The notes beneath the pieces were generated by a model. The model did no database searches and was not told the origin of the DNA. It saw only the letters and a list, made by a program, of their open reading frames with translations. A program made the position numbers and the translations under genes. DNA of 64,000 nt from Halorubrum sodomense (GTDB lineage Archaea; Halobacteriota; Halobacteria; Halobacteriales; Haloferacaceae), in assembly GCF_900111935.1 (NCBI RefSeq), contig NZ_FOYN01000001.1, forward strand, positions 124,001 to 188,000. Direction: 5' to 3'. The stretch's first letter is position 1; every line of letters begins with the position of its first letter. Positions 39,948-49,112 of this stretch are shown one piece after another.

Positions 39948-40478
39948 GTGTACCGTCGCGCGGTCGTCGCCGGCGCGCTCGCCGTCGCCACCGGCGGGTG
40001 CGTCGACCGCCTCCACGACGTCGCCGCCTCGACGCCCGGCGACCTCGGCGTGCGGAGCCGGTACGTCGACGGCAACCCGATGGTCGACGACCGCAGCGTG
40101 CTCGCGCGCCCCGAGGAGCTGGTGACGCACGCGGCCTCCTTCCGTTCCGCCGCCGCGGCCCGCGGCGCGCTCAAACCCGACGCGACCGAGTCCCGGGCGT
40201 TCGTCGAGCGCACCGACTTCGTCGACGACGGCGGCGACGCGATCCTCGTGATCGCCCAGCGGCTCACCGCGCCCGAGGTCCGGCTCCGCCTCGGCGGGAT
40301 CAGCCGCACGGGCGACCGCTCGCTCCGGATCGCCGTCGACCGGGGCGGCGTCCGCGGCGAGGTCGAGACCGACGAGCCGGTCGTGAAGACGCTCCTGTTG
40401 CGACTCACAGACGAACGCGGGCCGCCGGAGCGCGTGATCGTCGTCATCGGCGACGGGCGCGCCGGAATCACGGTGTGA
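39948..40478 (+). CDS. Putative lipoprotein, hypothetical
   Basis: A 176-residue protein from a GTG start. Residues 1-18 (MYRRAVVAGALAVATGGC) look like a short signal ending in a lipobox-type cysteine. An Asp/Arg-rich soluble domain of predicted strands follows. An RR pair at residues 3-4 could suit Tat export, which most haloarchaeal lipoproteins use. No enzymatic motif is visible and the family is unknown. Confidence 0.6.
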   Translation: MYRRAVVAGALAVATGGCVDRLHDVAASTPGDLGVRSRYVDGNPMVDDRSVLARPEELVTHAASFRSAAAARGALKPDATESRAFVERTDFVDDGGDAILVIAQRLTAPEVRLRLGGISRTGDRSLRIAVDRGGVRGEVETDEPVVKTLLLRLTDERGPPERVIVVIGDGRAGITV

Positions 40479-40554
40479 GTGCGCTCGGCCCGAGGCGCCC
40501 CTTCCTCGACTCGGTCCCGCGATCGTTTTGTGATCGGAACGCGTCCGACCCTCC

Positions 40555-41145
40555 ATGTCACTCCGCAGTCGGCTCCTCGGATCGGCCCTCCTCGTCGTCG
40601 GCGTCGCCGCGATCGCGGCCACGGTTTCCCTCGCCCCCACGGTCCCTCCGGAACCGGCGGCCGACTCGGTATCGCTCATCGTTCCCACGCCGTACTCCCT
40701 CATCGCGACGCCGCCCCTCCTCGCGCTCGGTTCGGTGTTCCTGGTGGGCGGGGCCGCCGCGTTCGCCGACGCGACCCTCTCGGCGCGCGCGACGCTCGTC
40801 GCGCCCGTCCTCGGCGGGATCGCCGCGTTCGCACTCGTCACCGGCGTCGTCACCGCGCCCGCGGCGACCCTCCCGGCGCTCGCCGAGGCGGACGCGCTGG
40901 TGGCCCTGACCTCCGGGCCGCCCGGTACCATCGCGACCGGTGCCGTCGGCGGCGGCGCCGTGGCGCCGATCGTCCGTGCGACGATCGCCGAGGACACCGC
41001 CGCGCTGCTCGCGGGGTCGGTCCTGCTGTTCGCCGCGCTCGCGGCGGGGGCGTCGGACCCCGTCTCGCTGGTCGGCGGCGGGGTCGGCGGCGCTCTCGCG
41101 GTCGGCGTGCTCTGGGCGGTTGATCCCGATCGCTGGCGGCCCTGA
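40555..41145 (+). CDS. Membrane protein, hypothetical
   Basis: A 196-residue protein with about five or six Ala/Val/Gly-rich helices, ending LWAVDPDRWRP. No family recognised. Its 3' end matters: a decayed copy of the last 19 codons lies at 44517-44579 on the far side of nrdBA. It is convergent with the SPFH gene if the nrdBA island is removed. Confidence 0.7.
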   Translation: MSLRSRLLGSALLVVGVAAIAATVSLAPTVPPEPAADSVSLIVPTPYSLIATPPLLALGSVFLVGGAAAFADATLSARATLVAPVLGGIAAFALVTGVVTAPAATLPALAEADALVALTSGPPGTIATGAVGGGAVAPIVRATIAEDTAALLAGSVLLFAALAAGASDPVSLVGGGVGGALAVGVLWAVDPDRWRP

Positions 41146-41170
41146 CTGACTCCCGACCGGTCGCCCCCGA

Positions 41171-41225
41171 TCAGTTCCCCGACCGATCGCTCTCCGTCTC
41201 CAGTCGATGTCGCGGTCGGCCCCGC
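41171..41225 (-). pseudogene. Decayed copy of the SPFH-gene 3' end (left of nrdBA)
   Basis: On the minus strand this encodes ADRDID, then after a one-base shift LETESDRSGN and stop. The intact SPFH protein at 44617 ends ADIDLETETERPSD. The match at both DNA and protein level marks a degenerate duplicate tail. The rest of the 41146-41677 gap holds the nrdB promoter and no gene that I can support. Confidence 0.6.
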
Positions 41226-41483
41226 GAGTCGCCGCCTCCTTCCGGGTGCGATCGGTGTTGTCCGCGTCTCACGTCTCGTCGCCCGCTCGCGCCCGGCTCC
41301 GGGCTCGCGCTTCTCGCCGAACCGTTCGGCTGAGTCCTCGCACTTGGACTACCGTGGGGGGCTTGACGCCGCCAGTTTAGAACTGTAGCGATCCCCCGTA
41401 ACCGGAGATCACTACTCAGTCCCCGTCTCCGTACCGCCCGTTCGTGGATCGGAGGAACAACCCCGCTCCCCACTATGAAAGTG

Positions 41484-41522
41484 AAATTGTTGTACTACAA
41501 TTTTGTTGGTAATACTTATACC
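41484..41522 (+). promoter_or_regulatory. nrdBA promoter with palindromic operator candidate
   Basis: A palindrome AAATTGT-TGTACT-ACAATTT (7-bp arms, 41484-41503) lies just upstream of a TATA box AATACTTATACC (41511-41522). The nrdB ATG is about 155 nt further on, so the mRNA would have a leader of roughly 130 nt, unlike most neighbours. The palindrome is well placed for a regulator; which one is unknown. Confidence 0.55.
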
Positions 41523-41677
41523 AGTGGAGTCTGTGTGGTCCGATACGGTTCACACGGCTACACACACGGTGCGCTGTGAGACCGTCTCCCGAGCGACACG
41601 ACAGCGGTCGGACTCACCAGACTGACGATAGACAGTGGCAGCGGCAATCCAACGCAATCGGTCATGTTTGAGACGCG

Positions 41678-42706
41678 ATGAGTGAAAGCGAAAACGCAAA
41701 CACGAACGCGAGTACAGGCGCAGATACAGAGCCGGACATTTTCTCGGAGAGAACGCAGCTGAAGCCCTACGAGTACAGCGAGTTCCTCGACTACGTCGAG
41801 GCGATTCGGAACAGCTACTGGGTGCACACGGAGTTTAATTTCGACGGCGACGTCCAAGACTTCAAGGTCAACACGACGCCCGCCGAGCAGACGGTTATCA
41901 AGCGGACGATGTTGGCTATCGCGCAGATCGAGGTGCAGGTGAAGACGTTCTGGTCGGACATCTACGAGGAGATGCCCAAAGCCGAGGTCGGGAACGTGGG
42001 CATGACCTTCGCGGAAAGCGAGGTGCGGCACATGGACGCGTACAGTCACCTACTGGATGTCTTAGGGATCACGGACGACTTCGAGCAGGTGACCGAGGAG
42101 CCGGCGATCAAAGAGCGGATCGAGTACCTCGACGAGTATCTGGAGAAGAGCGAGAGCGACGACGAGCGGGAGTACGTGATGAGCATCCTGCTGTTCAGCA
42201 CGTTCGTCGAGCACGTGTCGCTGTTCAGCCAGTTTCTCATCATGACGAGCTTCGACAAGCACGAAAAGAAGTTCACGGGGATAGCGAACGCCGTCGAAGC
42301 GACCAGCAAGGAGGAGCAGATTCACGGGCTGTTCGGGGTCGAGCTGGTGGAGACGATCAGAGCGGAGAACCCGGACCTCTTCGACGACGACTTCGAGGAG
42401 GACGTCCAGGAGGCCTGTCGGCAGGCCTACGAGGCGGAGACGGAGATTCTGGACTGGATATTCGCCGACGGCGAGCTGGAGTTCCTCCCCAGGGCGCAGG
42501 TCGACGCGTTCCTGCGAGACCGGTTCAATCAGAGCTTGGAGAACGTCGGCGTGGAACCGATATTCGAGACGGACGACGACCTGCTCGAAGAGACGCGCTG
42601 GTTCGACGAGGACATCATGATGACGAAGGATAACGACTTCTTCAGCAAGCGGTCGACCACGTACAACAAACACACGCAGAGCGTTACCGCGGAGGACATG
42701 TTCTAA
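41678..42706 (+). CDS. nrdB: Ribonucleoside-diphosphate reductase, beta (R2) subunit
   Basis: A 342-residue class I R2 protein that makes the tyrosyl radical/dimetal cofactor. Metal-ligand candidates are E85, E115-x-x-H118, E178 and E213-x-x-H216. Y122 is the radical tyrosine at the spacing seen in classical R2. It is followed 2 nt later by nrdA. Codon choice (AGC, AGA, fewer C/G-ending codons) differs from nearby genes and suggests acquisition. Confidence 0.95.
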   Translation: MSESENANTNASTGADTEPDIFSERTQLKPYEYSEFLDYVEAIRNSYWVHTEFNFDGDVQDFKVNTTPAEQTVIKRTMLAIAQIEVQVKTFWSDIYEEMPKAEVGNVGMTFAESEVRHMDAYSHLLDVLGITDDFEQVTEEPAIKERIEYLDEYLEKSESDDEREYVMSILLFSTFVEHVSLFSQFLIMTSFDKHEKKFTGIANAVEATSKEEQIHGLFGVELVETIRAENPDLFDDDFEEDVQEACRQAYEAETEILDWIFADGELEFLPRAQVDAFLRDRFNQSLENVGVEPIFETDDDLLEETRWFDEDIMMTKDNDFFSKRSTTYNKHTQSVTAEDMF

Positions 42707-42708
42707 CG

Positions 42709-44397
42709 ATGGCACAAACAGCACTCGACGGCGTTGCGGAACAGCATAATGAACCGTTTTACTGGCTGAACGAGGACAGCAGGGAGTTCCTCAGAGAGGG
42801 ATACCTGATCGAGGGTGTCGAAGCGGAAGAGCGAGTCAGACAGATAGCGGAGCGCGCCGAAGAGATCCTCGGCGAAGAGGGCTTCGCGGACAGGTTCTAC
42901 GAGTACATGAGCCGCGGCTTCTACAGTCTCGCCAGCCCGGTGTGGGCCAACTTCGGACTGGACAGAGGCCTCCCTATCAGCTGTTTCGGCAGCTACATGG
43001 AGGACAACATCGAGAGTATCCTCTACACCCAAGCCGAGGTGGGTGAGATGACCAAGCAGGGCGGCGGCACGAGCGGGTACTTCGGCGAGCTGCGGCCGCG
43101 GGGCAGTCAGATAACGAACAACGGCAAGAGCAACGGGAGTTACAGCTTCACGGAGCTGTTCGACACGATCATTAACGTCATTAGTCAGGGCGAAACCCGG
43201 CGCGGGCAGTTCGCCGGCTACATCGACGTCGAACACGACGACCTGGAGGAGTGGCTCAACATCAAAACCGAGGGGGACCCGGTACAGGACATCTACTACG
43301 GCGTCATCGTCGGCGACGACTGGTTTCAGGCGATGATCGACGGCGACGAGGAGAAGCGGGAGACCTGGGCGGACATCATCGAGACCCGGATCAACGTCGG
43401 CGTTCCGTACATCATCTTCCGGGGGAACATGAACGAGGGGAAGCCGCAGGTGTACAAGAACAAGGACTACCAGATAAACGCGTCCAACCTCTGTACCGAG
43501 ATCGCGCTGCCGGCCACCGCGGACGAGAGCTTCGTCTGCTGTCTCTCGAGCATGAACGCGCTCCACTACGACGAGTGGAAGGACACCGACGCGGTGGAGA
43601 CGCTGACCCGGTTCCTCGACGCGGTGATGGAGGAGTTCATCCAGCGCACGGAGGGAGTCCGGTTCATGGAGCGGGCCGTGCGGTTCGCGAAGCGGCACAG
43701 AGCGATCGGGATCGGCGTCCTCGGGTGGCACAGCTACCTCCAGAGCGAGATGATCCCCTTCGACAGCATGGAGGCGATGGAGAAGAACGAGGAGATATTC
43801 CGGACGATCAGAGAACGGAGCTACGAGGCGAGCGAAGCGCTTGCCGACGAGTTCGGAGAGCCGGAGGTTCTCGAAGGGTACGGTAGGCGGAACACGACGA
43901 CGATGAGCGTGGCCCCGACGAAATCGAGCAGCGTCATTCTGGGTCAGGTCAGCCCGAGCATCGAGCCGCTGAAATCGAACTACTTCGTGCGAGACGGTGC
44001 GAAGCTGAAGTCGACGCAGAAGAACAGATTCCTTCAAGCGATACTGGCCGAGCGGGGCAAGGACACCCGCGAGGTCTGGGACAGCATCGCGAATAAAGAC
44101 GGGAGCGTCCAGCATCTCGACTGTCTGACGGACAGAGAGAAAGAGGTGTTCAAGACCTTCGCCGAGATACCGCAGATGGCGATAATCAACCAGGCGGCAC
44201 AGAGGCAGAAACACATCGACCAATCACAGAGCGTGAACGTCTCGATCGACCCGAGCGAAGTGAGCGTCAAGGAGATCAATCAGCTCTACATAGAGGCTTG
44301 GAAGAAAGGGGTCAAGAGCCTCTACTATCAGCACAGTGTGAACGCCGCGCAGAAGTTCAGCCGAGACATTCTCGAGTGTCGGGCCTGTGAGAGCTGA
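42709..44397 (+). CDS. nrdA: Ribonucleoside-diphosphate reductase, alpha (R1) subunit, short form
   Basis: A 562-residue catalytic subunit that reduces ribonucleotides to deoxyribonucleotides. C92 (ISCFGSYMEDN) corresponds to the first redox cysteine. N260, C262 and E264 (NLCTEIALP) form the radical active site, and C277/C278 lie close to it. The C-terminal ECRACES carries the CxxC that takes electrons from thioredoxin or glutaredoxin. No N-terminal ATP-cone is present, so dATP shut-off of this type is not expected. Compact size and codon use resemble viral or plasmid reductases. Confidence 0.95.
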   Translation: MAQTALDGVAEQHNEPFYWLNEDSREFLREGYLIEGVEAEERVRQIAERAEEILGEEGFADRFYEYMSRGFYSLASPVWANFGLDRGLPISCFGSYMEDNIESILYTQAEVGEMTKQGGGTSGYFGELRPRGSQITNNGKSNGSYSFTELFDTIINVISQGETRRGQFAGYIDVEHDDLEEWLNIKTEGDPVQDIYYGVIVGDDWFQAMIDGDEEKRETWADIIETRINVGVPYIIFRGNMNEGKPQVYKNKDYQINASNLCTEIALPATADESFVCCLSSMNALHYDEWKDTDAVETLTRFLDAVMEEFIQRTEGVRFMERAVRFAKRHRAIGIGVLGWHSYLQSEMIPFDSMEAMEKNEEIFRTIRERSYEASEALADEFGEPEVLEGYGRRNTTTMSVAPTKSSSVILGQVSPSIEPLKSNYFVRDGAKLKSTQKNRFLQAILAERGKDTREVWDSIANKDGSVQHLDCLTDREKEVFKTFAEIPQMAIINQAAQRQKHIDQSQSVNVSIDPSEVSVKEINQLYIEAWKKGVKSLYYQHSVNAAQKFSRDILECRACES

Positions 44398-44419
44398 TCG
44401 CTACTCGTAATCGGTTCGC

Positions 44420-44579
44420 ATACCGTCCCGGTCTCCGTCTTCGACTCCAGGTCGACATCCCGATCCGCCTCGTGGTCGACATCTTTGGATCCGGAAACGT
44501 CGGCAACTCGGGCGATGTCGGCGGCGCGGCCGCCGTCGGGCCGCTCTGAGTCGTCGATCCCGACCGCTGGCGGTTGTAG
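44420..44579. pseudogene. Decayed 3' ends of SPFH gene and of the 40555 membrane-protein gene (right of nrdBA)
   Basis: At 44517-44573 (plus) the DNA matches 41083-41139 at 45 of 57 bases without gaps and in the same frame. It reads VGGAAAVGPL, stop, VVDPDRWRL, stop against VGGALAVGVLWAVDPDRWRP. At about 44425-44480 (minus) it encodes EADRDVDLESKTETG, similar to the SPFH tail EADIDLETETERPSD and to the other remnant at 41171. No gene is present between nrdA and 44617. Confidence 0.65.
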
Positions 44580-44616
44580 CCTCGTCGCGTTCGGGTGGTC
44601 GCCGCGCGACGAGCGC

Positions 44617-45828
44617 TCAGTCGCTCGGCCGCTCCGTCTCCGTCTCGAGGTCGATGTCGGCCTCGTCGACCTCGAACTCCTCTACCTCGGCGTCCGGGAC
44701 CTCCTCCCCGTCCCGGCTCGTCGAGAGGTTCCCGTCGGAGTAGCTGTCGAGCTCCTCCAACGCGGACTCGATGTCCTCCAAGCCGAGCAGCTTCTCCGTC
44801 TCCTCGTCGAACTCCAGACTCTCTAACCCCTCCATCTGCTGGACGTCGGAGCCGGAGAGCGCCTTGCCGTAGCGGCCGACGAGGCTGGTGAGCTCCTGCG
44901 GGAGGACGAAGGTGGTGGACTCGCCTTTCCCGATCTCTTCGAGGGTCTCCATGCCGCGCTCGATGATGGCGCGCTCGCCCATCGACTCGGCGGAGCGCGC
45001 GCGCAGCACGGTCGAGATCGCGTCCCCCTGCGCTTCGAGGATCTGGCTCTGCTTCTCGCCCTGCGCGCGGATGATGTTCGACTGCTTGTCACCCTCCGCC
45101 TGCTCGACCGCGGAGCGGCGTTCCCCCTGCGCTTCGAGGATCATCGCGCGGCGGCGGCGCTCGGCGCCGGTCTGCTGCTCCATCGCGCGCTGGACCTCCT
45201 GGGAGGGGCTCACCTCGCGGACCTCGACGGCCTCGACGCGGATCCCCCACTCGTCGGTGGGCTCGTCTAACTCCTCGTTGATCCGGTCGTTGATGAGCTC
45301 CCGCTGCGAGAGCGTGTCGTCGAGCTCCATGTCACCGATGACGGCGCGGAGGGTGGTCTGCGCGAGGTTCGAGACGGCGTTCTTGTAGTTGTCGACCTCG
45401 AGGAACGCCTTCTTGGCGTCCATCACCTTGATGTAGACGACCGCGTCGGCGGTCACGGGCGAGTTGTCCCGCGTGATCGCCGACTGGCTCGGCACGTCGA
45501 TCGTCTGCGTCCGCATGTCGAACGCGTACGTCCGCGAGACGAACGGCGGGATGACGTGGACGCCCGGCTCGAGCAGTTCCCGGTACTCGCCGAAGACGGT
45601 GAGGGCCTCCTTGTCGTAGGCGTCGACGATCTCGACGGCGCTGACGACCGTGACGACCGCCAGAAGCACCGCGAGCGCCGCGACGCCGAAGACGAGGCTC
45701 TGCCCCAGGAGGGCGACGCCGACGAGGAGGGCGACGCCGAGCGCGAGGTACTGCCAGACCCCGTCCGGGATCTCCGCCAGCAGATCCTCCATCTCGGCGG
45801 ACTCGCCGCGCGGACCTTGTGTTCCCAT
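44617..45828 (-). CDS. SPFH/Band-7 (stomatin-like) membrane protein
   Basis: A 403-residue protein. Two N-terminal hydrophobic segments (about residues 25-65) are followed by an SPFH domain (VDAYDKEALTVFGEYRELLE, PPFVSRTYAFDMRTQTIDVP, DAVVYIKVMDAKKAF). A long coiled-coil stalk rich in E/Q/R follows (GERRSAVEQAEGDKQSNIIR), then an acidic tail. Family members build membrane-associated ring or microdomain scaffolds. No adjacent NfeD gene is seen in the window. Confidence 0.9.
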   Translation of the reverse strand: MGTQGPRGESAEMEDLLAEIPDGVWQYLALGVALLVGVALLGQSLVFGVAALAVLLAVVTVVSAVEIVDAYDKEALTVFGEYRELLEPGVHVIPPFVSRTYAFDMRTQTIDVPSQSAITRDNSPVTADAVVYIKVMDAKKAFLEVDNYKNAVSNLAQTTLRAVIGDMELDDTLSQRELINDRINEELDEPTDEWGIRVEAVEVREVSPSQEVQRAMEQQTGAERRRRAMILEAQGERRSAVEQAEGDKQSNIIRAQGEKQSQILEAQGDAISTVLRARSAESMGERAIIERGMETLEEIGKGESTTFVLPQELTSLVGRYGKALSGSDVQQMEGLESLEFDEETEKLLGLEDIESALEELDSYSDGNLSTSRDGEEVPDAEVEEFEVDEADIDLETETERPSD

Positions 45829-45942
45829 ACCCGAAGTTGCGGCCCGACGCTGTTAACGGTTGGCACGAGACCGTCTCCGAGATACCGGAAACGCCGGCAC
45901 GGGCCGGCCGGCTTTAACTGCGCAGCGCCGGAAGGTCGGTCC

Positions 45943-47244
45943 ATGCCATCCGACGAGGACGACGACCGCCAGTTCGACACCCGAAGCGTCCACGCCGGCT
46001 CCGACCCGGACCCGACGACCGGGGCCCGCGCGACGCCCATCTACCAGACGACCGCCTACCAGTTCGACGACGCCGACCACGCCGCGGATCTCTTCGCCTT
46101 AGAGGAGGCCGGAAACGTCTACTCCCGGCTGATGAACCCGACCAACGCCGCCCTCGAAGAGCGGATCGCCTCGCTGGAGGGCGGCGTCGGCGCGGTCGCG
46201 ACCGCCTCGGGCATGGCCGCGCTCGACCTGACGACGTTCCTGCTCGCTTCCGCTGGGGACAACGTCGTCACCTCGTCGGCGCTGTACGGCGGCACCTACA
46301 CCTACCTCACCCACTCCGTCGAGCGCCGCGGCGTCTCCACGCGCTTCGTCGACCCGCTCGACTACGAGGGGTACGCCGAGGCGATCGACGAGGACACCGC
46401 CTACGTCCACCTCGAAACGATCGGGAACCCCGCCCTCGTCACGCCCGACATCCAGCGGATCGCCGATATCGCCCACGACCGCGGGGTCCCGCTGTTCGTC
46501 GACAACACGTTCGCGACGCCGTACCTCTGCCGGCCGCTCGAACACGGCGCGGACCTCGTCTGGGAGTCGACGACGAAGTGGCTGACGGGCAACGGCACCA
46601 CGGTCGGCGGGGTCGTCGTCGACGGCGGCTCGTTCCCGTGGGCCGACCACGCCGAGAAGTACCCGGAGATCGCGCAGGACAACCCCGCGTACCACGGGAT
46701 CAACTTCGCCGAACGGTTCGGCGACGCCGCCTTCACCTTCGCGGCGGTCACCCGCGGGCTGCGCGACCTGGGCGACCAGCAGTCGCCGTTCGACGCGTGG
46801 AACACGCTCCAGCAGACGGAGTCGCTCCCGCTACGCATGGACCGGCACTGCGAGAACGCCGGGGTCGTCGCGGAGTACCTCGACGACCACGACGATATCG
46901 CGTGGGTGAACTACCCCGGCCTGGAGAGCCACGAGACCCACGAGGAGGCGAGCGAGTACCTCGACGGTGGGTACGGCGGGATGCTCACCTTCGGGCTGGA
47001 GGCCGGCTACGAGGCCGCGCGGGCGACCGTCGAGGAGGCGGACCTCGCCTCCCTAGTCGCGAACGTCGGTGACTCGAAGACGCTCGTCATCCACCCGGCG
47101 TCGACCACGCACCAGCAGCTGACGGACGAGGAGAAGGAGGCCGCGGGCGTCACCGACGACATGGTGCGCCTGTCGGTCGGCATCGAGGACCCCGCCGACA
47201 TCGTCGCCGACCTGGAGGCTGCCATCGAGGCGGCGACGGCGTAA
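45943..47244 (+). CDS. metY: O-acetylhomoserine aminocarboxypropyltransferase
   Basis: A 433-residue Cys/Met-metabolism PLP enzyme that makes homocysteine from O-acetylhomoserine and sulfide. The PLP lysine is in ESTTKWLTGNGTTVGG. ATASGMAALDLTTFLLA and FVDNTFATPYLCRPLEHGAD are family segments. FDTRSVHAGSDPDPTTGARA is the usual N-terminus. Length fits MetY rather than the shorter cystathionine synthases. Confidence 0.93.
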   Translation: MPSDEDDDRQFDTRSVHAGSDPDPTTGARATPIYQTTAYQFDDADHAADLFALEEAGNVYSRLMNPTNAALEERIASLEGGVGAVATASGMAALDLTTFLLASAGDNVVTSSALYGGTYTYLTHSVERRGVSTRFVDPLDYEGYAEAIDEDTAYVHLETIGNPALVTPDIQRIADIAHDRGVPLFVDNTFATPYLCRPLEHGADLVWESTTKWLTGNGTTVGGVVVDGGSFPWADHAEKYPEIAQDNPAYHGINFAERFGDAAFTFAAVTRGLRDLGDQQSPFDAWNTLQQTESLPLRMDRHCENAGVVAEYLDDHDDIAWVNYPGLESHETHEEASEYLDGGYGGMLTFGLEAGYEAARATVEEADLASLVANVGDSKTLVIHPASTTHQQLTDEEKEAAGVTDDMVRLSVGIEDPADIVADLEAAIEAATA

Positions 47245-47497
47245 GCGCGGTCCGCCCGCCTCCGACGGTTGGTTCCGTTGAAATTCTCGGGGACTGACAC
47301 ACCCTGTGCGAGATACAGGGGATCTAGTCAGCAGGTGAAAGGCCTTCTTTTCTCTATCCACGTCTTGAATCAGCCGGTGAAATGCGCCTGCGAACTGAAC
47401 GAGGTGAGGAGGGGCTATCGAACTAAGGCGAGAGACGCGGGTTGTCTACCCACCACTTTCCCAGCTTTGAATACAGAATGATTAGGAGAATGATTAG

Positions 47498-48970
47498 ATG
47501 CCCTCTGACATAGTCATCCACGATGCGTACGTTCTCACGGTTAATGATTCGAACCAACTCTACGAACGCGGGACGCTCCGCATCGACGATGGGCGCATCA
47601 CGGACGTTCGAACAACCGAGAACGAGGACGCTATCGCTGACGCTGACCACGTGATCGACGGTGACGGGATGGTAGCGATGCCGGGTCTGGTCAACACTCA
47701 TACGCATCTCGAACTGACGCCGTTGATCGGCGCGTTCAGCGACCTTGGTTTGCTGGAGATGATGGGTGGGATGACCGCCATCTACGGCCATATCGCGGAC
47801 GGTGAGTACGATTACCTCACCGAGGCTGGATACAAACTTGCCGCACTCAATTTCCTCAACGGTGGCGTCACTACCGTCAATTCGATGGACGTGCGACCGA
47901 GCTACGGGGCTGAGACGTTCGGTGACGCCGGACTCCGTGGATTCTTCGGGGTGGCGGTCTCGGATCTGTTCTGGGACGTCCCGACTGACGAACAGTTTGA
48001 GCGGGCCCGTGCGTTCATCGACGAGCACCACAATACGTACGATGGGCGTATCCGAGCGACGATCTGCCCGCACGACGACTGGTCGTGTACCCGCGACGTA
48101 TGGGAGCGGACGGCCACCCTTACCACCGAGTACCCCGATCTTCCGGTTCACACGCACTTGCTGGAGTTAGAGGAGAGCAATACGATGGCGCGGTCGAACG
48201 GTGCGTCGGACTCGCTAGATCTCCTTGATGAAGTCGGATTGCTCAACGAGCAGTTAGTGGCTGCCCATTTCCGCCTCGCTGACGACGACGACATCCAGCG
48301 AACCGCCAATGCGAACGCGTCTGTCGCACACTGCCCGTCAGTCTTCGCGTACTGGAACCCGGACGGGGACATACAGTGGACACCCGTGCCGGAACTCCGC
48401 GACGCAGGCGTCGATGTCGGGATCGGCATTGACGACCACTACTGGCACGACTCCTACAGCATGTTCGGTGAAGCACGGCAGGCACGGCTGGCGGCGAACC
48501 TCAAACGTTCTACTGGACAGTATAACTCGATGGAACTCGTTCGGATGCTCACCATCGAGGGAGCACGTACGCTCGGTATCGGCGACGAAATCGGGAGTCT
48601 TGAACCCGAGAAGCGAGCTGACGTCATTCTACTGAACGTGGAGAAACCGAAATTCACGCCGCTCACGAACATCCCCGCACACATCGTGAACAACGCGGCA
48701 CCTGCTGACGTAGAGGCGGTTATCGTGGACGGTGAGATCGTAATGCAGGACAACGTCGTCAAAACGATGGATGCTGACGGTGTACGTGAGGCCGTTGAAA
48801 CTGCGGTTGAACGTTTCGACGCAGAGACAGACTGGGACCTCGGACTCGGCGGAAGCACTCCGCCAAGCGAACTGGAGATCACTCGTGACCTCCCGAAGCG
48901 AGGTCCAGCACAACTACTCGGCCGCCTTGCGTTTCAATCCGTCAAAGACCAGTTCCCGTTCTCAATCTAA
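47498..48970 (+). CDS. Amidohydrolase-family metal-dependent deaminase/hydrolase (ATZ/TRZ-like)
   Basis: A 490-residue protein with the TIM-barrel amidohydrolase pattern: HTHLE after the N-terminal strand domain (residues 69-73), a mid-protein HTHLLELEES, a later AHF, and IGIDDHYW carrying the catalytic Asp. Substrates in this subgroup are mostly purines, pyrimidines or triazines; none can be assigned here. GC content and third-codon GC are clearly lower than neighbours, suggesting transfer. The 253-nt upstream gap is also AT-richer and has no recognisable gene. Confidence 0.85.
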   Translation: MPSDIVIHDAYVLTVNDSNQLYERGTLRIDDGRITDVRTTENEDAIADADHVIDGDGMVAMPGLVNTHTHLELTPLIGAFSDLGLLEMMGGMTAIYGHIADGEYDYLTEAGYKLAALNFLNGGVTTVNSMDVRPSYGAETFGDAGLRGFFGVAVSDLFWDVPTDEQFERARAFIDEHHNTYDGRIRATICPHDDWSCTRDVWERTATLTTEYPDLPVHTHLLELEESNTMARSNGASDSLDLLDEVGLLNEQLVAAHFRLADDDDIQRTANANASVAHCPSVFAYWNPDGDIQWTPVPELRDAGVDVGIGIDDHYWHDSYSMFGEARQARLAANLKRSTGQYNSMELVRMLTIEGARTLGIGDEIGSLEPEKRADVILLNVEKPKFTPLTNIPAHIVNNAAPADVEAVIVDGEIVMQDNVVKTMDADGVREAVETAVERFDAETDWDLGLGGSTPPSELEITRDLPKRGPAQLLGRLAFQSVKDQFPFSI

Positions 48971-49112
48971 CCACCGTACTGAGGACATCATAGAACGGTT
49001 GGTGTACCTGTATTGCCCCGCCGCGGTAATCGCTCAACACAGACTCTGTACTGACCACTGTCCGCGGAACGGCACCGCCACTGTTTTCAGACGCCCGTTG
49101 GATACTCGATCG

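Noticed and set aside
41340-41410. GGGGGG...CCCCC stem with AGTTTAGAACT inside, possible small RNA
   Set aside because: The pairing is short and interrupted and no promoter or homologous copy is visible in the window.
41171-41473. 100-residue open frame on the minus strand upstream of nrdB
   Set aside because: Its end matches the decayed SPFH tail after a frameshift and the rest is Arg/Ser/Gly-rich without motifs, so it is a remnant rather than a gene.
41522-41677. Riboswitch in the nrdB leader
   Set aside because: The leader is long, but I could not match it to a cobalamin or other riboswitch core. CACACGG-type words recur without a clear fold.
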